Of a stretch of DNA of 64,000 bases, positions 1-9,590 are shown piece after piece. The notes beneath the pieces were generated by a model, which saw only the letters and a program-made list of their open reading frames with translations, did no database searches and was not told the origin of the DNA. The stretch lies in NCBI GenBank assembly GCA_017084465.1, contig CP070896.1, positions 4,515,501-4,579,500 on the forward strand. The letters are read 5' to 3'. The position numbers and the translations under genes were made by a program. Each line of letters opens with the position of its first letter. Within the stretch, counting starts at the first letter, position 1. The stretch comes from Lacrimispora xylanisolvens. GTDB lineage: Bacteria; Bacillota; Clostridia; Lachnospirales; Lachnospiraceae.

Positions 1-66
1 AACAGGGTATACGAAAAAACCGGAGTAATGCTTGAGATGGAAGTAAAGACACTGGGAAAGTTTTAA
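1..66 (+). CDS. murB: murB, C-terminal end only (UDP-N-acetylenolpyruvoylglucosamine reductase)
   Basis: Only the last 21 residues and the stop are inside the window. The visible tail (VYEKTGVMLEMEVKTLGKF) matches the usual MurB ending, in which a V-x-E-x-x-G-V-x-L-E-x-E-V segment closes the protein. MurB is the NADPH-dependent FAD enzyme that completes UDP-MurNAc in peptidoglycan precursor synthesis. The call is supported by context, since murB commonly precedes rapZ and whiA in Clostridia. The stop is 19 nt before the rapZ start, so the genes are probably co-transcribed. Too little is present for a firmer statement. Confidence 0.7.
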   Translation, partial: NRVYEKTGVMLEMEVKTLGKF

Positions 67-85
67 CGGTGCAAAGGAGTATACA

Positions 86-967
86 GTGAGGCTTGTAATT
101 GTGACAGGCATGTCAGGCGCAGGGAAGACCCAGGCGCTCAAGATGCTGGAGGATATGGGATTCTACTGTGTGGATAATCTTCCTATCCCCCTCATTGAGA
201 CGTTTGCGGAGCTGACCTCTAAAAATCCGGAAGGAATCCAGAACGCTGCTCTGGGCATTGATATCAGAAGCGGGGAGGATTTATCGGTTTTAAACCGGAT
301 CTTTGATGAATGGTCCAGAAACCGGGTTCCTTTTGAGATTCTTTTCCTGGATGCCGGAGATGAAATACTGATTAAGCGGTATAAAGAAACCAGAAGAGCC
401 CATCCACTGGCAGCAGGCGGCAGAATCGACAGCGGAATTGAGAAAGAGCGTGGGAAGCTTGCTTTTCTAAAGGAAGAGGCTGATTATATCATCGATACCA
501 GCAAGCTTCTCACCAAAGAACTGAGGCAGGAGCTGGAAAAGATTTTCATGAAACATGAATCTTACCGGAATTTATACATTACCATACTCTCCTTCGGATT
601 TAAATATGGAATACCATCGGATGCAGATCTGGTATTTGATGTGAGGTTTCTGCCCAATCCTTATTATGTGGAAGAACTGCGATACCGGACTGGGGAAGAA
701 AAAGAAGTGCGGGACTATGTGATGCAGCATGGAACCGCTGATCTGTTTTTGAACAAGCTTTATGATATGCTGGAGTTCCTGCTTCCAAACTATGTTCTGG
801 AAGGAAAGAATCAGCTGGTAATAGCCATTGGCTGTACCGGCGGAAAGCACCGTTCTGTAACCGTTGCCAAGGCGGTTTACGAAAAGTTTAAGTCCAGGGC
901 TGAGTTCGGAATTAAGATCGAGCACCGGGATATAGAGAAGGATAATACAGGAAAAAGGGTGGTCTAG
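86..967 (+). CDS. rapZ: RapZ/YvcJ family nucleotide-binding protein
   Basis: A 293-residue P-loop protein of the RapZ (YvcJ) family at the usual family length. The Walker A motif GMSGAGKT is at residues 8-15, and the C-terminal signature GCTGGKHRS near residue 250 is the conserved pocket of the family. In enterobacteria RapZ binds UDP-GlcNAc/GlcN6P and controls glmS through small RNAs. In Firmicutes YvcJ hydrolyses nucleotides and its exact job is less clear, so the role here is inferred. The start is GTG at 86, preceded by an AAAGGAG ribosome site at 73-79. The gene sits 2 nt before whiA. The yvcK gene that often lies between them in other Firmicutes is absent. Confidence 0.95.
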   Translation: MRLVIVTGMSGAGKTQALKMLEDMGFYCVDNLPIPLIETFAELTSKNPEGIQNAALGIDIRSGEDLSVLNRIFDEWSRNRVPFEILFLDAGDEILIKRYKETRRAHPLAAGGRIDSGIEKERGKLAFLKEEADYIIDTSKLLTKELRQELEKIFMKHESYRNLYITILSFGFKYGIPSDADLVFDVRFLPNPYYVEELRYRTGEEKEVRDYVMQHGTADLFLNKLYDMLEFLLPNYVLEGKNQLVIAIGCTGGKHRSVTVAKAVYEKFKSRAEFGIKIEHRDIEKDNTGKRVV

Positions 968-969
968 AT

Positions 970-1956
970 ATGTCATTTTCTTCCAAATTAAAAGAAGAGC
1001 TTTCCAGGCAGATCAGCCCGGCAAGACACTGTCAGATCGCGGAAATGGCTGCGATCATCAGCCTTTGCGGCAAGATAATCATATCGGAAGATGACCGCTA
1101 TACGATTAAAATCCATACAGAAAATGTAGCAGTTGCAAGAAAGTACTTTACATTATTGAAAAAAACATTTAATATAAGTACTGATGTCTCTATTAGAAGA
1201 AATGCCTACTTGAATAAAAACCGTACCTATACGGTAACGATCCGGGAACATGAAGATGCCATTCGGGTACTTCATGCAACCAAACTCCTTGACGAAAACG
1301 GAGAAGTAGGAGAGAATCTTAGTGTAGTAAAGAACGTGGTGATCCAGCAGTCATGCTGCAGGAGAGCATTTATACGGGGTGCATTTCTCTCGTCAGGATC
1401 CTTAAGTGATCCGGAGAAGTTCTACCATTATGAAATCGTATGTGCCACAGAAGAAAAAGCAGAGCAGTTGAAATCGATTATTGCAACGTTTGAACTTGAT
1501 GCAAAGATAGTTAAGAGAAAGCGTTATTTTGTTGTCTATATCAAAGAGGGAAGCCAGATTGTTGATATTTTAAATGTCATGGAGGCTCCGGTTGCTTTAA
1601 TGGAGCTTGAGAACATCAGGATCTTAAAGGATATGCGCAACAGCGTGAACAGACAGGTCAACTGTGAGACTGCAAATATTAATAAAACGGTATCAGCTGC
1701 GGTAAAGCAGATAGAAGATATAGAATATATCAGAGATACAATCGGACTTGATAATCTTCCTGACAATTTAATGGAGATTGCCAGAGAGAGACTGGAGAGG
1801 CCGGACGCAACACTAAAAGAGCTTGGAGAAGCTCTGGACCCTCCTGTTGGTAAATCAGGAGTGAACCACCGACTTAGAAAGCTTTGTGATTTGGCAGGGC
1901 GGCTGCGCGGGACAGGCGTGGGCAGCGGAACGGAACAGACCCGTTCAGAGGAATGA
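970..1956 (+). CDS. whiA: WhiA, DNA-binding protein with LAGLIDADG-like and HTH domains
   Basis: A 328-residue WhiA (DUF199) protein. Its N-terminal two-thirds correspond to the degenerate LAGLIDADG homing-endonuclease fold of the family, and the C-terminal part (about residues 255-315, with LKELGEALDP and KSGVNHRLRKL) is the helix-turn-helix. WhiA is a sporulation regulator in actinomycetes; in Firmicutes it affects cell division and chromosome segregation. It starts 2 nt after the rapZ stop. Its own stop (1954-1956) overlaps the ribosome site of the next gene, indicating translational coupling. Length and both domains are normal. Confidence 0.95.
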   Translation: MSFSSKLKEELSRQISPARHCQIAEMAAIISLCGKIIISEDDRYTIKIHTENVAVARKYFTLLKKTFNISTDVSIRRNAYLNKNRTYTVTIREHEDAIRVLHATKLLDENGEVGENLSVVKNVVIQQSCCRRAFIRGAFLSSGSLSDPEKFYHYEIVCATEEKAEQLKSIIATFELDAKIVKRKRYFVVYIKEGSQIVDILNVMEAPVALMELENIRILKDMRNSVNRQVNCETANINKTVSAAVKQIEDIEYIRDTIGLDNLPDNLMEIARERLERPDATLKELGEALDPPVGKSGVNHRLRKLCDLAGRLRGTGVGSGTEQTRSEE

Positions 1957-1967
1957 GGAGGATAATT

Positions 1968-2225
1968 ATGGTAAGAAAAACAGTCACCGTGGAACTTGCA
2001 TCAGGTTTGGAGGCGAGACCAGTCGCTATGCTGGTTCAGGTTGCCAGCCAGTATGAAAGCAACATTTATGTTGAAATTGAATCAAAAAGAGTGAATGCCA
2101 AAAGTATTATGGGTATGATGACTCTCGGCCTTGCTGCAGGAGAGCAGATTACAATTACAGCAGATGGAACTGATGAAGAGCATGCGGTCAGTGAGATCGA
2201 GAAATACTTAAGCAATCAGGAATAA
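1968..2225 (+). CDS. HPr-family protein lacking the active-site histidine (Crh-like)
   Basis: An 85-residue HPr fold protein. The segment that is GLHARPA in catalytic HPr reads GLEARPVA, so residue 15 is Glu and cannot accept phosphate from PEP/enzyme I. The regulatory serine survives: NAKSIMGMM places Ser at residue 46, the HPr-kinase site. This is the Crh arrangement (Crh of Bacillus has Gln15 and Ser46), so a carbon-catabolite signalling role rather than PTS sugar transport is the likely function. I choose ATG 1968 because a GAGGAGG ribosome site lies at 1955-1961; an in-frame ATG at 1953 overlaps that site. The gene is last in the murB-rapZ-whiA operon, where Firmicutes often keep crh. 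Confidence 0.88.
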   Translation: MVRKTVTVELASGLEARPVAMLVQVASQYESNIYVEIESKRVNAKSIMGMMTLGLAAGEQITITADGTDEEHAVSEIEKYLSNQE

Positions 2226-2248
2226 TAACTGGAATATAACGTGTTTTT

Positions 2249-2297
2249 GAGGCGGAGACTGCCATTGCCTGACAATGGAAGCTCCGCCTCTTATATA
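2249..2297 (+). terminator. Intrinsic terminator after the HPr-like gene
   Basis: GAGGCGGAG (2249-2257) pairs perfectly with CTCCGCCTC (2282-2290). A second nested hairpin lies inside the loop, CCATTG with CAATGG. A weak T-rich tail (TTATATATCT) follows. It probably ends the murB-rapZ-whiA-crh transcript. Confidence 0.75.
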
Positions 2298-2700
2298 TCT
2301 CCCTATTAGCTGCTGAGGCTTTTGAGCACAAATATAAGATTTCTGCTATGGTTAAGCGAGACAGGGTTTGGCTGCTTTAAGTATTCTTATTTAGAGGCAT
2401 AGGCTGAGACCTATCTGTTGCTATGCCCCAAATGGAATAGAAGGAATCATAAAATAGAAGGAATAGGGAATTTTTAGAAATAAGATTTTACCCTTGCCCC
2501 GCAAGTGAAGAAACGGCGGGGCATAAACAAAGAATCGGCCTCTGAAATGCCTCAAATTAGGATAGAGAAGGTTATAAATTAGGAGAAGTGAGGTAGAGGG
2601 AGGAAGAAGAGTAATCTATGCCCCGTCCTTCCACTACTGTATGAAGGAGTTTTAAAGATACCATGTATCATTTTCATTCCTTTTATTTTAAAGCAAATTA
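2298..2700. other. Non-coding stretch with unexplained small hairpins upstream of dnaE
   Basis: No convincing gene is seen. The stretch holds three perfect dyads: GGCATAG/CTATGCC (2396-2402 with 2421-2427), TGCCCCGC/GCGGGGCA (2495-2502 with 2516-2523) and GATAC/GTATC (2657-2669). None carries a T tract on the plus strand. The phrase ATGCCCC recurs several times. It could be a decayed small repeat element or an untranslated RNA; I cannot assign it. Confidence 0.35.
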
Positions 2701-2730
2701 TTTTCAGCGGCTGTCTTTTTATGTTATAAT
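2701..2730 (+). promoter_or_regulatory. Predicted sigma-A promoter of dnaE
   Basis: A perfect TATAAT is at 2725-2730. The -35 region is weak (TTTTCA at 2701-2706, 18-bp spacing). The ribosome site AGAAGGAG (2746-2753) and the dnaE ATG follow. Confidence 0.6.
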
Positions 2731-2762
2731 AGAAGAAATGAGGATAGAAGGAGAAACGACAG

Positions 2763-5700
2763 ATGGCATTTACACATTTGCATGTCCATACAGAATACAG
2801 CCTGCTTGATGGTTCCTGCAAAATTAAGGAACTGACCGCCAGAGCGAAAGAACTGGGAATGGACAGTATGGCAATTACAGACCATGGCGTCATGTATGGC
2901 GTAATTGATTTTTACAGAGCCGCCAGGGAAGCCGGCATCAAACCCATAATCGGCTGTGAGGTGTACGTGACATCCGGTTCCAGATTTGACAGAGAGCTGG
3001 CAGGCGGGGAAGACCGGTACTACCATCTGGTACTTCTCGCTGAGAACAATCAGGGCTATCAGAATTTAATGAAGATTGTTTCCAAAGGATTTGTAGATGG
3101 ATTTTATTATAAACCAAGAGTGGATTATGAGATATTAAAAGAATATCATGAGGGTGTGATTGCTCTCAGTGCCTGCCTGGCAGGTGAGGTGCAGCGCTAT
3201 ATTGGCAGAGGCCAGTATGAAAAAGGAAAGGAAGCGGCTCTTCATTATCAGGAGATCTTCGGAGAGGGCAATTTCTTCCTTGAGCTTCAGGATCACGGCA
3301 TTCCTATGCAGAAGACTGTGAATCAGGGGCTGGTGCGTATGAGCGCGGAGACCGGAATTGAGTTGGTGGCTACCAACGATATTCACTATACCTATGCGGA
3401 AGATGCCACACCTCACGATATTTTATTGTGCATTCAGACCGGCAAGAAAGTGGCAGATGAGAACCGGATGCGCTACGAGGGCGGGCAGTATTACTGCAAG
3501 TCGGAAGAAGAGATGAAACAGCTCTTTTCCTATGCAACACAGGCGGTAGAAAATACCCATAAGATCGCTGAACGGTGTAATGTTGAGATTGAGTTTGGAG
3601 TTACAAAGCTGCCAAAGTATGATGTTCCGGAAGGGTTTGATTCCTGGACTTATCTGAATAAACTGTGCACGGAAGGGTTTGAGCATCACTATCCCGATGA
3701 TGACGGGACTTTAAAGGAACGTCTTGCCTATGAGCTGGATGTTATCCATAGTATGGGATATGTGGACTACTTCCTGATTGTATGGGATTTCATTCATTAT
3801 GCCAGATCCCAGAATATCATGGTTGGTCCGGGAAGAGGATCTGCTGCAGGAAGTATCGTCTCCTACTGTCTTGGAATCACGGACATTGATCCCATTCGGT
3901 ACAACCTTCTTTTTGAGCGTTTCTTAAATCCGGAACGAGTATCCATGCCTGATATTGACGTGGATTTCTGCTTTGAACGGAGGCAGGAAGTCATTGACTA
4001 TGTAGTGGAGAAGTACGGCAAGGATCAGGTGGTTCAGATCGTTACTTTCGGTACCCTGGCAGCAAAGGGTGTGGTGAGAGACGTAGGAAGGGTGCTGGAT
4101 ATGCCTTACGCCCGCTGTGACGCCATTGCCAAGATGATACCGGGTGATCTTGGCATGACACTGGAAAAGGCGCTGAAACAAAGCCCTGACCTTCGCAGCG
4201 CATATAACGATGACCCTGAAGTAAAATACTTAATTGATATGTCTATGCGTCTGGAAGGTCTGCCAAGACATACCTCCATGCATGCAGCGGGAGTGGTAAT
4301 CAGCCGTACTTCGGTGGATGAATACGTTCCATTGTCAAAAGCAGCGGACGGAACCATAACCACCCAGTTTACCATGACCACACTGGAAGAGCTGGGACTT
4401 TTAAAAATGGACTTCCTGGGGCTTAGAACCCTTACGGTAATTCAGAATGCAGTGGAAGCAATCAAGAAGAACCGGGATCTTGTTCTTGATATGGACCAGA
4501 TTGATTATAATGACAAGGCTGTGCTTGATTCCATCGGTTCCGGAAAGGACGACGGGGTATTCCAGCTGGAAAGTTCCGGCATGAAGAGTTTCATGAAGGA
4601 GTTAAAGCCGGAGAGTCTGGAAGACATTATCGCCGGAATTTCACTTTACCGTCCAGGCCCCATGGATTTTATTCCCAAGTATTTAAAAGGAAAGAATGAC
4701 CGGAATTCCATCACCTATGACTGTCCCCAGCTGGAACACATCCTGGGGCCCACCCATGGATGTATTGTATATCAGGAGCAGGTTATGCAGATCGTCCGCG
4801 ACCTTGCCGGATATACCATGGGCCGAAGCGATCTGGTGCGCCGTGCCATGTCTAAGAAGAAAACTTATGTTATGGAGAAGGAACGCCAGAATTTCGTATA
4901 TGGTAATGCGGAAGAAGGGGTAACCGGCTGTATAGCCAATGGAGTGGATGAAAAGACGGCCAATCAGATCTATGATGAGATGATTGATTTCGCAAAATAT
5001 GCATTTAATAAATCTCATGCAGCTGCTTATGCAGTGGTATCCTATCAGACTGCATTTTTAAAATACTATTATCCCCAGGAGTTTATGGCAGCACTTTTAA
5101 CCTCTGTTATGGACAACGTGTCTAAGGTTTCAGAGTATATCCTAAGCTGCAGACAGATGGGAATTTCCATACTTCCGCCGGATATCAATGAGGGAGAGAG
5201 CGGATTCTCCGTTTCAGGCAAGTCCATTCGCTATGGTCTTTCCGCCATTAAAAGCGTAGGCAAATCCGTGGTGGAGCAGATTGTGGCAGAGAGGATTACA
5301 AACGGACTCTATCATGATATGGAAGACTTTATCGACCGAATGAGCAATAAAGAAGTCAATAAGAGGACCCTAGAGAATTTCATCAAGTCAGGAGCCCTTG
5401 ACACTCTTCCAGGCACCAGAAAGCAGAAGCTTTTAATCGCCCCGGAGCTACTTGATCAGAGAAGCAAGGAACGAAAGAATACCATGGAAGGGCAGATCAC
5501 CCTGTTTGATCTTGCAGGCGAGGAAGAGAAAAGCAATTACCAGATCACATTTCCTGATGTGGGGGAGTTTGGGAAGGAAGATCTTCTGGCATTTGAAAAA
5601 GAGACTCTTGGCATCTATGTAAGCGGCCATCCGCTGGAAGCATATGAGGAGACCTGGAGAAATCACATTACAGCAGTAACTGTGGATTTTATCGTAGACG

Positions 5701-6245
5701 AGGAAACCCAGAAAACCAATGTTCAGGACGGTGCTTACGTAACCATTGGTGGTATGATTACTGGCAAAAACGTAAAAACTACCAGAAACAACAAGATGAT
5801 GGCATTCCTGACCCTGGAAGATCTGGTGGGATCTGTGGAGGTTATTGTATTTCCAAAGGATTATGAAAGCAAGAGAGAGTTGTTTGTGGAAGATTCCAAG
5901 GTGTTTATCCAGGGCAGAGCTTCCGTTGGAGATGATCCGGTTGGAAAGCTGATCTGTGAGAGAGTCATTCCATTTTCAGCAGTTCCCAAAGAATTGTGGC
6001 TGAAATTCCCTGACAAAGATACTTATGTGGAATCGGAGCGGGAGGTTCTGGAACTGCTGCGGGAATCCGAGGGCAGTGATTCTGTAATCATCTATCTGGA
6101 GCGCGAACGGGCAAAGAAAGTGCTCCCGTCTAACTGGAATGTGAATGCCTCCGATGGACTTATTGAAATTTTAACCAAAAAACTTGGTGAAATAAATGTC
6201 AGACTTGTAGAAAAAAAACTTGAAAAGATTGGCAAAATGAATTAG
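2763..6245 (+). CDS. dnaE: DNA polymerase III alpha subunit (DnaE)
   Basis: The 1,160-residue replicative polymerase subunit of the DnaE1 type. The N-terminal PHP domain begins with the metal-binding HLHVHTEYSLLDG block. The catalytic aspartates are visible as PDIDVDF (Asp397, Asp399, with Asp401 adjacent) and as MDFLGLRTL (Asp550), matching the three-Asp polymerase centre. The C-terminal part contains the helix-hairpin-helix and the OB-fold region (about residues 990-1080, AYVTIGGMITG). There is no exonuclease insertion of the PolC kind. The gene stands alone behind its own promoter and is followed 65 nt later by pfkA, a common pairing in Clostridia. Length and motifs are intact. Confidence 0.97.
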   Translation: MAFTHLHVHTEYSLLDGSCKIKELTARAKELGMDSMAITDHGVMYGVIDFYRAAREAGIKPIIGCEVYVTSGSRFDRELAGGEDRYYHLVLLAENNQGYQNLMKIVSKGFVDGFYYKPRVDYEILKEYHEGVIALSACLAGEVQRYIGRGQYEKGKEAALHYQEIFGEGNFFLELQDHGIPMQKTVNQGLVRMSAETGIELVATNDIHYTYAEDATPHDILLCIQTGKKVADENRMRYEGGQYYCKSEEEMKQLFSYATQAVENTHKIAERCNVEIEFGVTKLPKYDVPEGFDSWTYLNKLCTEGFEHHYPDDDGTLKERLAYELDVIHSMGYVDYFLIVWDFIHYARSQNIMVGPGRGSAAGSIVSYCLGITDIDPIRYNLLFERFLNPERVSMPDIDVDFCFERRQEVIDYVVEKYGKDQVVQIVTFGTLAAKGVVRDVGRVLDMPYARCDAIAKMIPGDLGMTLEKALKQSPDLRSAYNDDPEVKYLIDMSMRLEGLPRHTSMHAAGVVISRTSVDEYVPLSKAADGTITTQFTMTTLEELGLLKMDFLGLRTLTVIQNAVEAIKKNRDLVLDMDQIDYNDKAVLDSIGSGKDDGVFQLESSGMKSFMKELKPESLEDIIAGISLYRPGPMDFIPKYLKGKNDRNSITYDCPQLEHILGPTHGCIVYQEQVMQIVRDLAGYTMGRSDLVRRAMSKKKTYVMEKERQNFVYGNAEEGVTGCIANGVDEKTANQIYDEMIDFAKYAFNKSHAAAYAVVSYQTAFLKYYYPQEFMAALLTSVMDNVSKVSEYILSCRQMGISILPPDINEGESGFSVSGKSIRYGLSAIKSVGKSVVEQIVAERITNGLYHDMEDFIDRMSNKEVNKRTLENFIKSGALDTLPGTRKQKLLIAPELLDQRSKERKNTMEGQITLFDLAGEEEKSNYQITFPDVGEFGKEDLLAFEKETLGIYVSGHPLEAYEETWRNHITAVTVDFIVDEETQKTNVQDGAYVTIGGMITGKNVKTTRNNKMMAFLTLEDLVGSVEVIVFPKDYESKRELFVEDSKVFIQGRASVGDDPVGKLICERVIPFSAVPKELWLKFPDKDTYVESEREVLELLRESEGSDSVIIYLERERAKKVLPSNWNVNASDGLIEILTKKLGEINVRLVEKKLEKIGKMN

Positions 6246-6268
6246 AATACAACGTGTATGAAATGTAA

Positions 6269-7285
<1,017 letters not shown>

Positions 7286-7308
7286 TAAGAACTGGAAAAT
7301 GATAGAAC

Positions 7309-7355
7309 AGGCGGGACAGCCGGAAGTAGGAATACTCCGATTGCCCCGCCTTTTT
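7309..7355 (+). terminator. Intrinsic terminator after pfkA
   Basis: AGGCGGG (7309-7315) pairs with CCCGCCT (7345-7351) and is followed by TTTT. It lies between pfkA and the convergent esterase gene, which ends at 7361, so it may serve both strands. Confidence 0.8.
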
Positions 7356-7360
7356 GATGC

Positions 7361-8197
7361 CTACAGATGTTCCAGCCAGGTTTTAGCCAGAGAAATCCAG
7401 TTCTGACACTGGGGAACGATGCAGCGGCCGTCCTCCCCGGAAACTTCCCTGTTTGCCAAAGACAGTCCGTGGCAGCCTGTAGGGTAAATATGCATTTCCA
7501 CACTGACACCGTGCTCCGTGAGCGCATCTGCCAATAAGTAACTGTTCTTCACTGGTACGGCATCGTCAGTAGAGGTATGCCAAAGGAACACAGGCGGAGT
7601 GTGGGAACCTACCTGATGTTCAAGAGAAACCAGGTGGCGTGCTTCTTCATTAGCTCCATCGCTTCCTAATAAATTAAGGAAAGAACCCTGGTGGCAGTAA
7701 GGCCCGGAAGAAATCACCGGATATGCCAGTATCATGCCATTTGGTTTAATATCTTCCGGTGTAAGTTCCAACGGTCCGTATAAGAATTCCTGATTCCAGA
7801 ATGCCCCCAGGCTGCAGGCAAGATGGCCTCCGGCTGAGAAACCGCAGACGATAATCTTTTCCGGATCGATCAGCCATTCATCCGCGTGGGAACGAACCAG
7901 TGAGACGGATTTAGCCAGCTCCATCTGGGGATAAGGAAATTCCTCCGGAGCTATGCTGTAATTAAGAACAAATGCATGGCAGCCCATGGATAGAAACTGC
8001 ATGGCAATGGGTTCTCCTTCCCGGTCCGATAAGTGCTCATAACCGCCTCCCGGGCAGATGATCACTGCCGGACGCAGACGTTTTGGAGCGACGGAAACAG
8101 GGTCTAAGAGGTAGGCGTTTAAAGATGCAGCAGCGGTCACTTTTTCTTTGCCGGTCTGCTTTTTGGTAATACGAATCGATTCTGTAAACTGCTTCAT
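7361..8197 (-). CDS. Alpha/beta hydrolase, BD-FAE/acetylxylan-esterase type
   Basis: A 278-residue alpha/beta hydrolase without a signal peptide, so probably cytoplasmic. The oxyanion loop ICPGGGYEHLS (PGGGY), the nucleophile elbow GFSAGGHLA, the acid region STDDAVP and the catalytic-His segment YPTGCHGLSL occur in the correct order. This is the family of small esterases that remove acetyl or feruloyl groups from plant polysaccharide fragments. Beside GH105 and GH28 genes, deacetylation of imported pectic oligosaccharides is the natural inference; the exact substrate cannot be read from sequence. A ribosome site AAGGGGG lies upstream of the ATG. The gene diverges from the GH105 gene. Confidence 0.85.
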   Translation of the reverse strand: MKQFTESIRITKKQTGKEKVTAAASLNAYLLDPVSVAPKRLRPAVIICPGGGYEHLSDREGEPIAMQFLSMGCHAFVLNYSIAPEEFPYPQMELAKSVSLVRSHADEWLIDPEKIIVCGFSAGGHLACSLGAFWNQEFLYGPLELTPEDIKPNGMILAYPVISSGPYCHQGSFLNLLGSDGANEEARHLVSLEHQVGSHTPPVFLWHTSTDDAVPVKNSYLLADALTEHGVSVEMHIYPTGCHGLSLANREVSGEDGRCIVPQCQNWISLAKTWLEHL

Positions 8198-8338
8198 AAT
8201 ATGTAATGCCCCCTTATACTGATGTAATCCTGATTATCTTATCATAAGTTTTAATAGAAGTAAGATAAAAAGTTCATAAAAAATGGCGGGTTAAATTATG
8301 GATATTGTACAGTCATTGATTGCCTGTCAATCTCATCC

Positions 8339-8367
8339 GTGACAAGTCAGAAAAACCATGCTATGAT
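8339..8367 (+). promoter_or_regulatory. Predicted promoter of the GH105 gene
   Basis: GTGACA (8339-8344), a 17-bp spacer and TATGAT (8362-8367) make a good sigma-A promoter. It lies in the 210-bp divergent region between the esterase and the GH105 gene. Confidence 0.6.
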
Positions 8368-8408
8368 AAAAAACAGAATTGATCATGAACAAAGAGAGGA
8401 AACAAAAC

Positions 8409-9548
8409 ATGGATGTAATCGAGCGATATATCAATGAACTAATGGAAAAAAGTACTCCGGACCGTCCGGTCTGGAATATTGAGAAGATTCTTCAGGGAGA
8501 AAAAGCGGGCTGGAATTATATTGACGGCTGCATGATTAAGGCGATCCTGGAGATGTATTCCATTACAAAGGATTCGAAATATCTGGAATTTGCAGATACG
8601 TTTATTGATTACCGTGTAAAGGAAGACGGATCCATAGAGGGCTATGATGTAGAAGAACTGAATATTGATAATGTAAATGCAGGAAAGACCCTGTTTGAAC
8701 TTTACGATCTCACCGGAAAGGAAAAGTACAGAAAGGCAATTGATCTGGTTTACAGCCAGATCGAGAAGATGCCAAGAACAAAAGAGGGGAATTTCTGGCA
8801 TAAAAATATATATCCCAACCAGGTGTGGCTCGACGGTCTTTATATGTGCCAGCCATTTTATATGGAATACGAAGCCCGCTTTAATGACAGAAAAAAATGT
8901 GAAGATATCTACAGCCAGTTTGCCAATGTAACAAAACATATGCGGGACAGTGAGACAGGACTTTACTATCATGCCTATGATTCCTCCAGAGAGATGTTCT
9001 GGTGCGATAAAGTGACAGGACTTTCCCAGAATTTCTGGCTGAGAGCATTGGGCTGGTACTCCATGGCCCTTCTTGATACCATGGATAAAGACAATCACAA
9101 GGAGCAGGACAATCTGCATCAGATGAAGGAAGCATTCCAGTCCCTGATTGATGCCATGTTAAAATATCAGGACCCAAGCGGCATGTGGTATCAGTTGGTC
9201 AATCTGGGAGGAATGGATAAAAACTATCTGGAAACCAGCGGAAGTGCAATCTTTTCCTATGCTATCTTAAAAGGCGTGCGCCTTGGTTATCTGCCTGAGT
9301 CATATGCAGAATACGGAAAAAAAAAAGCATTTGAAGGGATCTGTAAAACCTATCTTCATATGGAAGAAGGAAATATGAGCTTAGGCGGAATCTGTCTGGT
9401 GGCAGGTCTGGGCGGAAAAGACAGAAGAGACGGAACCTTCCAGTACTATATGTCTGAGCCTGTTGTAAAAGATGATGCAAAGGGTGTAGGACCATTCCTT
9501 CTTGCATATACAGAGATGAAGCGGTGCGGATGGGAATATCAGTCATAG
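8409..9548 (+). CDS. GH105 unsaturated rhamnogalacturonyl hydrolase (YteR/RhiN-like)
   Basis: A 379-residue (alpha/alpha)6-barrel enzyme of glycoside hydrolase family 105, which removes the 4,5-unsaturated galacturonyl residue left by pectate or rhamnogalacturonan lyases. Diagnostic stretches are HKNIYPNQVWLDGLYMCQPF near residues 132-151, containing the catalytic Asp of YteR (the D of WLDG), and WLRALGWYSMALLD. No signal peptide is present, so it acts inside the cell on imported oligosaccharides. I start at ATG 8409, 8 nt after an AGAGAGGA ribosome site; an upstream TTG/ATG in frame lacks one. The gene is monocistronic between its promoter and a strong bidirectional terminator. Confidence 0.92.
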   Translation: MDVIERYINELMEKSTPDRPVWNIEKILQGEKAGWNYIDGCMIKAILEMYSITKDSKYLEFADTFIDYRVKEDGSIEGYDVEELNIDNVNAGKTLFELYDLTGKEKYRKAIDLVYSQIEKMPRTKEGNFWHKNIYPNQVWLDGLYMCQPFYMEYEARFNDRKKCEDIYSQFANVTKHMRDSETGLYYHAYDSSREMFWCDKVTGLSQNFWLRALGWYSMALLDTMDKDNHKEQDNLHQMKEAFQSLIDAMLKYQDPSGMWYQLVNLGGMDKNYLETSGSAIFSYAILKGVRLGYLPESYAEYGKKKAFEGICKTYLHMEEGNMSLGGICLVAGLGGKDRRDGTFQYYMSEPVVKDDAKGVGPFLLAYTEMKRCGWEYQS

Positions 9549-9553
9549 AAAAT

Positions 9554-9590
9554 AAAGGGAATGAGGCAAGCCGCCTCATTCCCTTTTAAC
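9554..9590. terminator. Bidirectional terminator between GH105 and the AraC gene
   Basis: A perfect 14-bp stem, AAAGGGAATGAGGC (9554-9567) with its complement (9573-9586), has a 5-nt loop. T-rich sequence follows on the plus strand and A-rich sequence precedes it. The stop codon of the convergent AraC gene overlaps the stem. Confidence 0.88.

Noticed and set aside
572..976. Long minus-strand open frames opposite rapZ, dnaE, GH105, topB and other genes
   Set aside because: They lie antisense to clearly conserved genes, have no ribosome sites or family resemblance, and are shadows of coding sequence.
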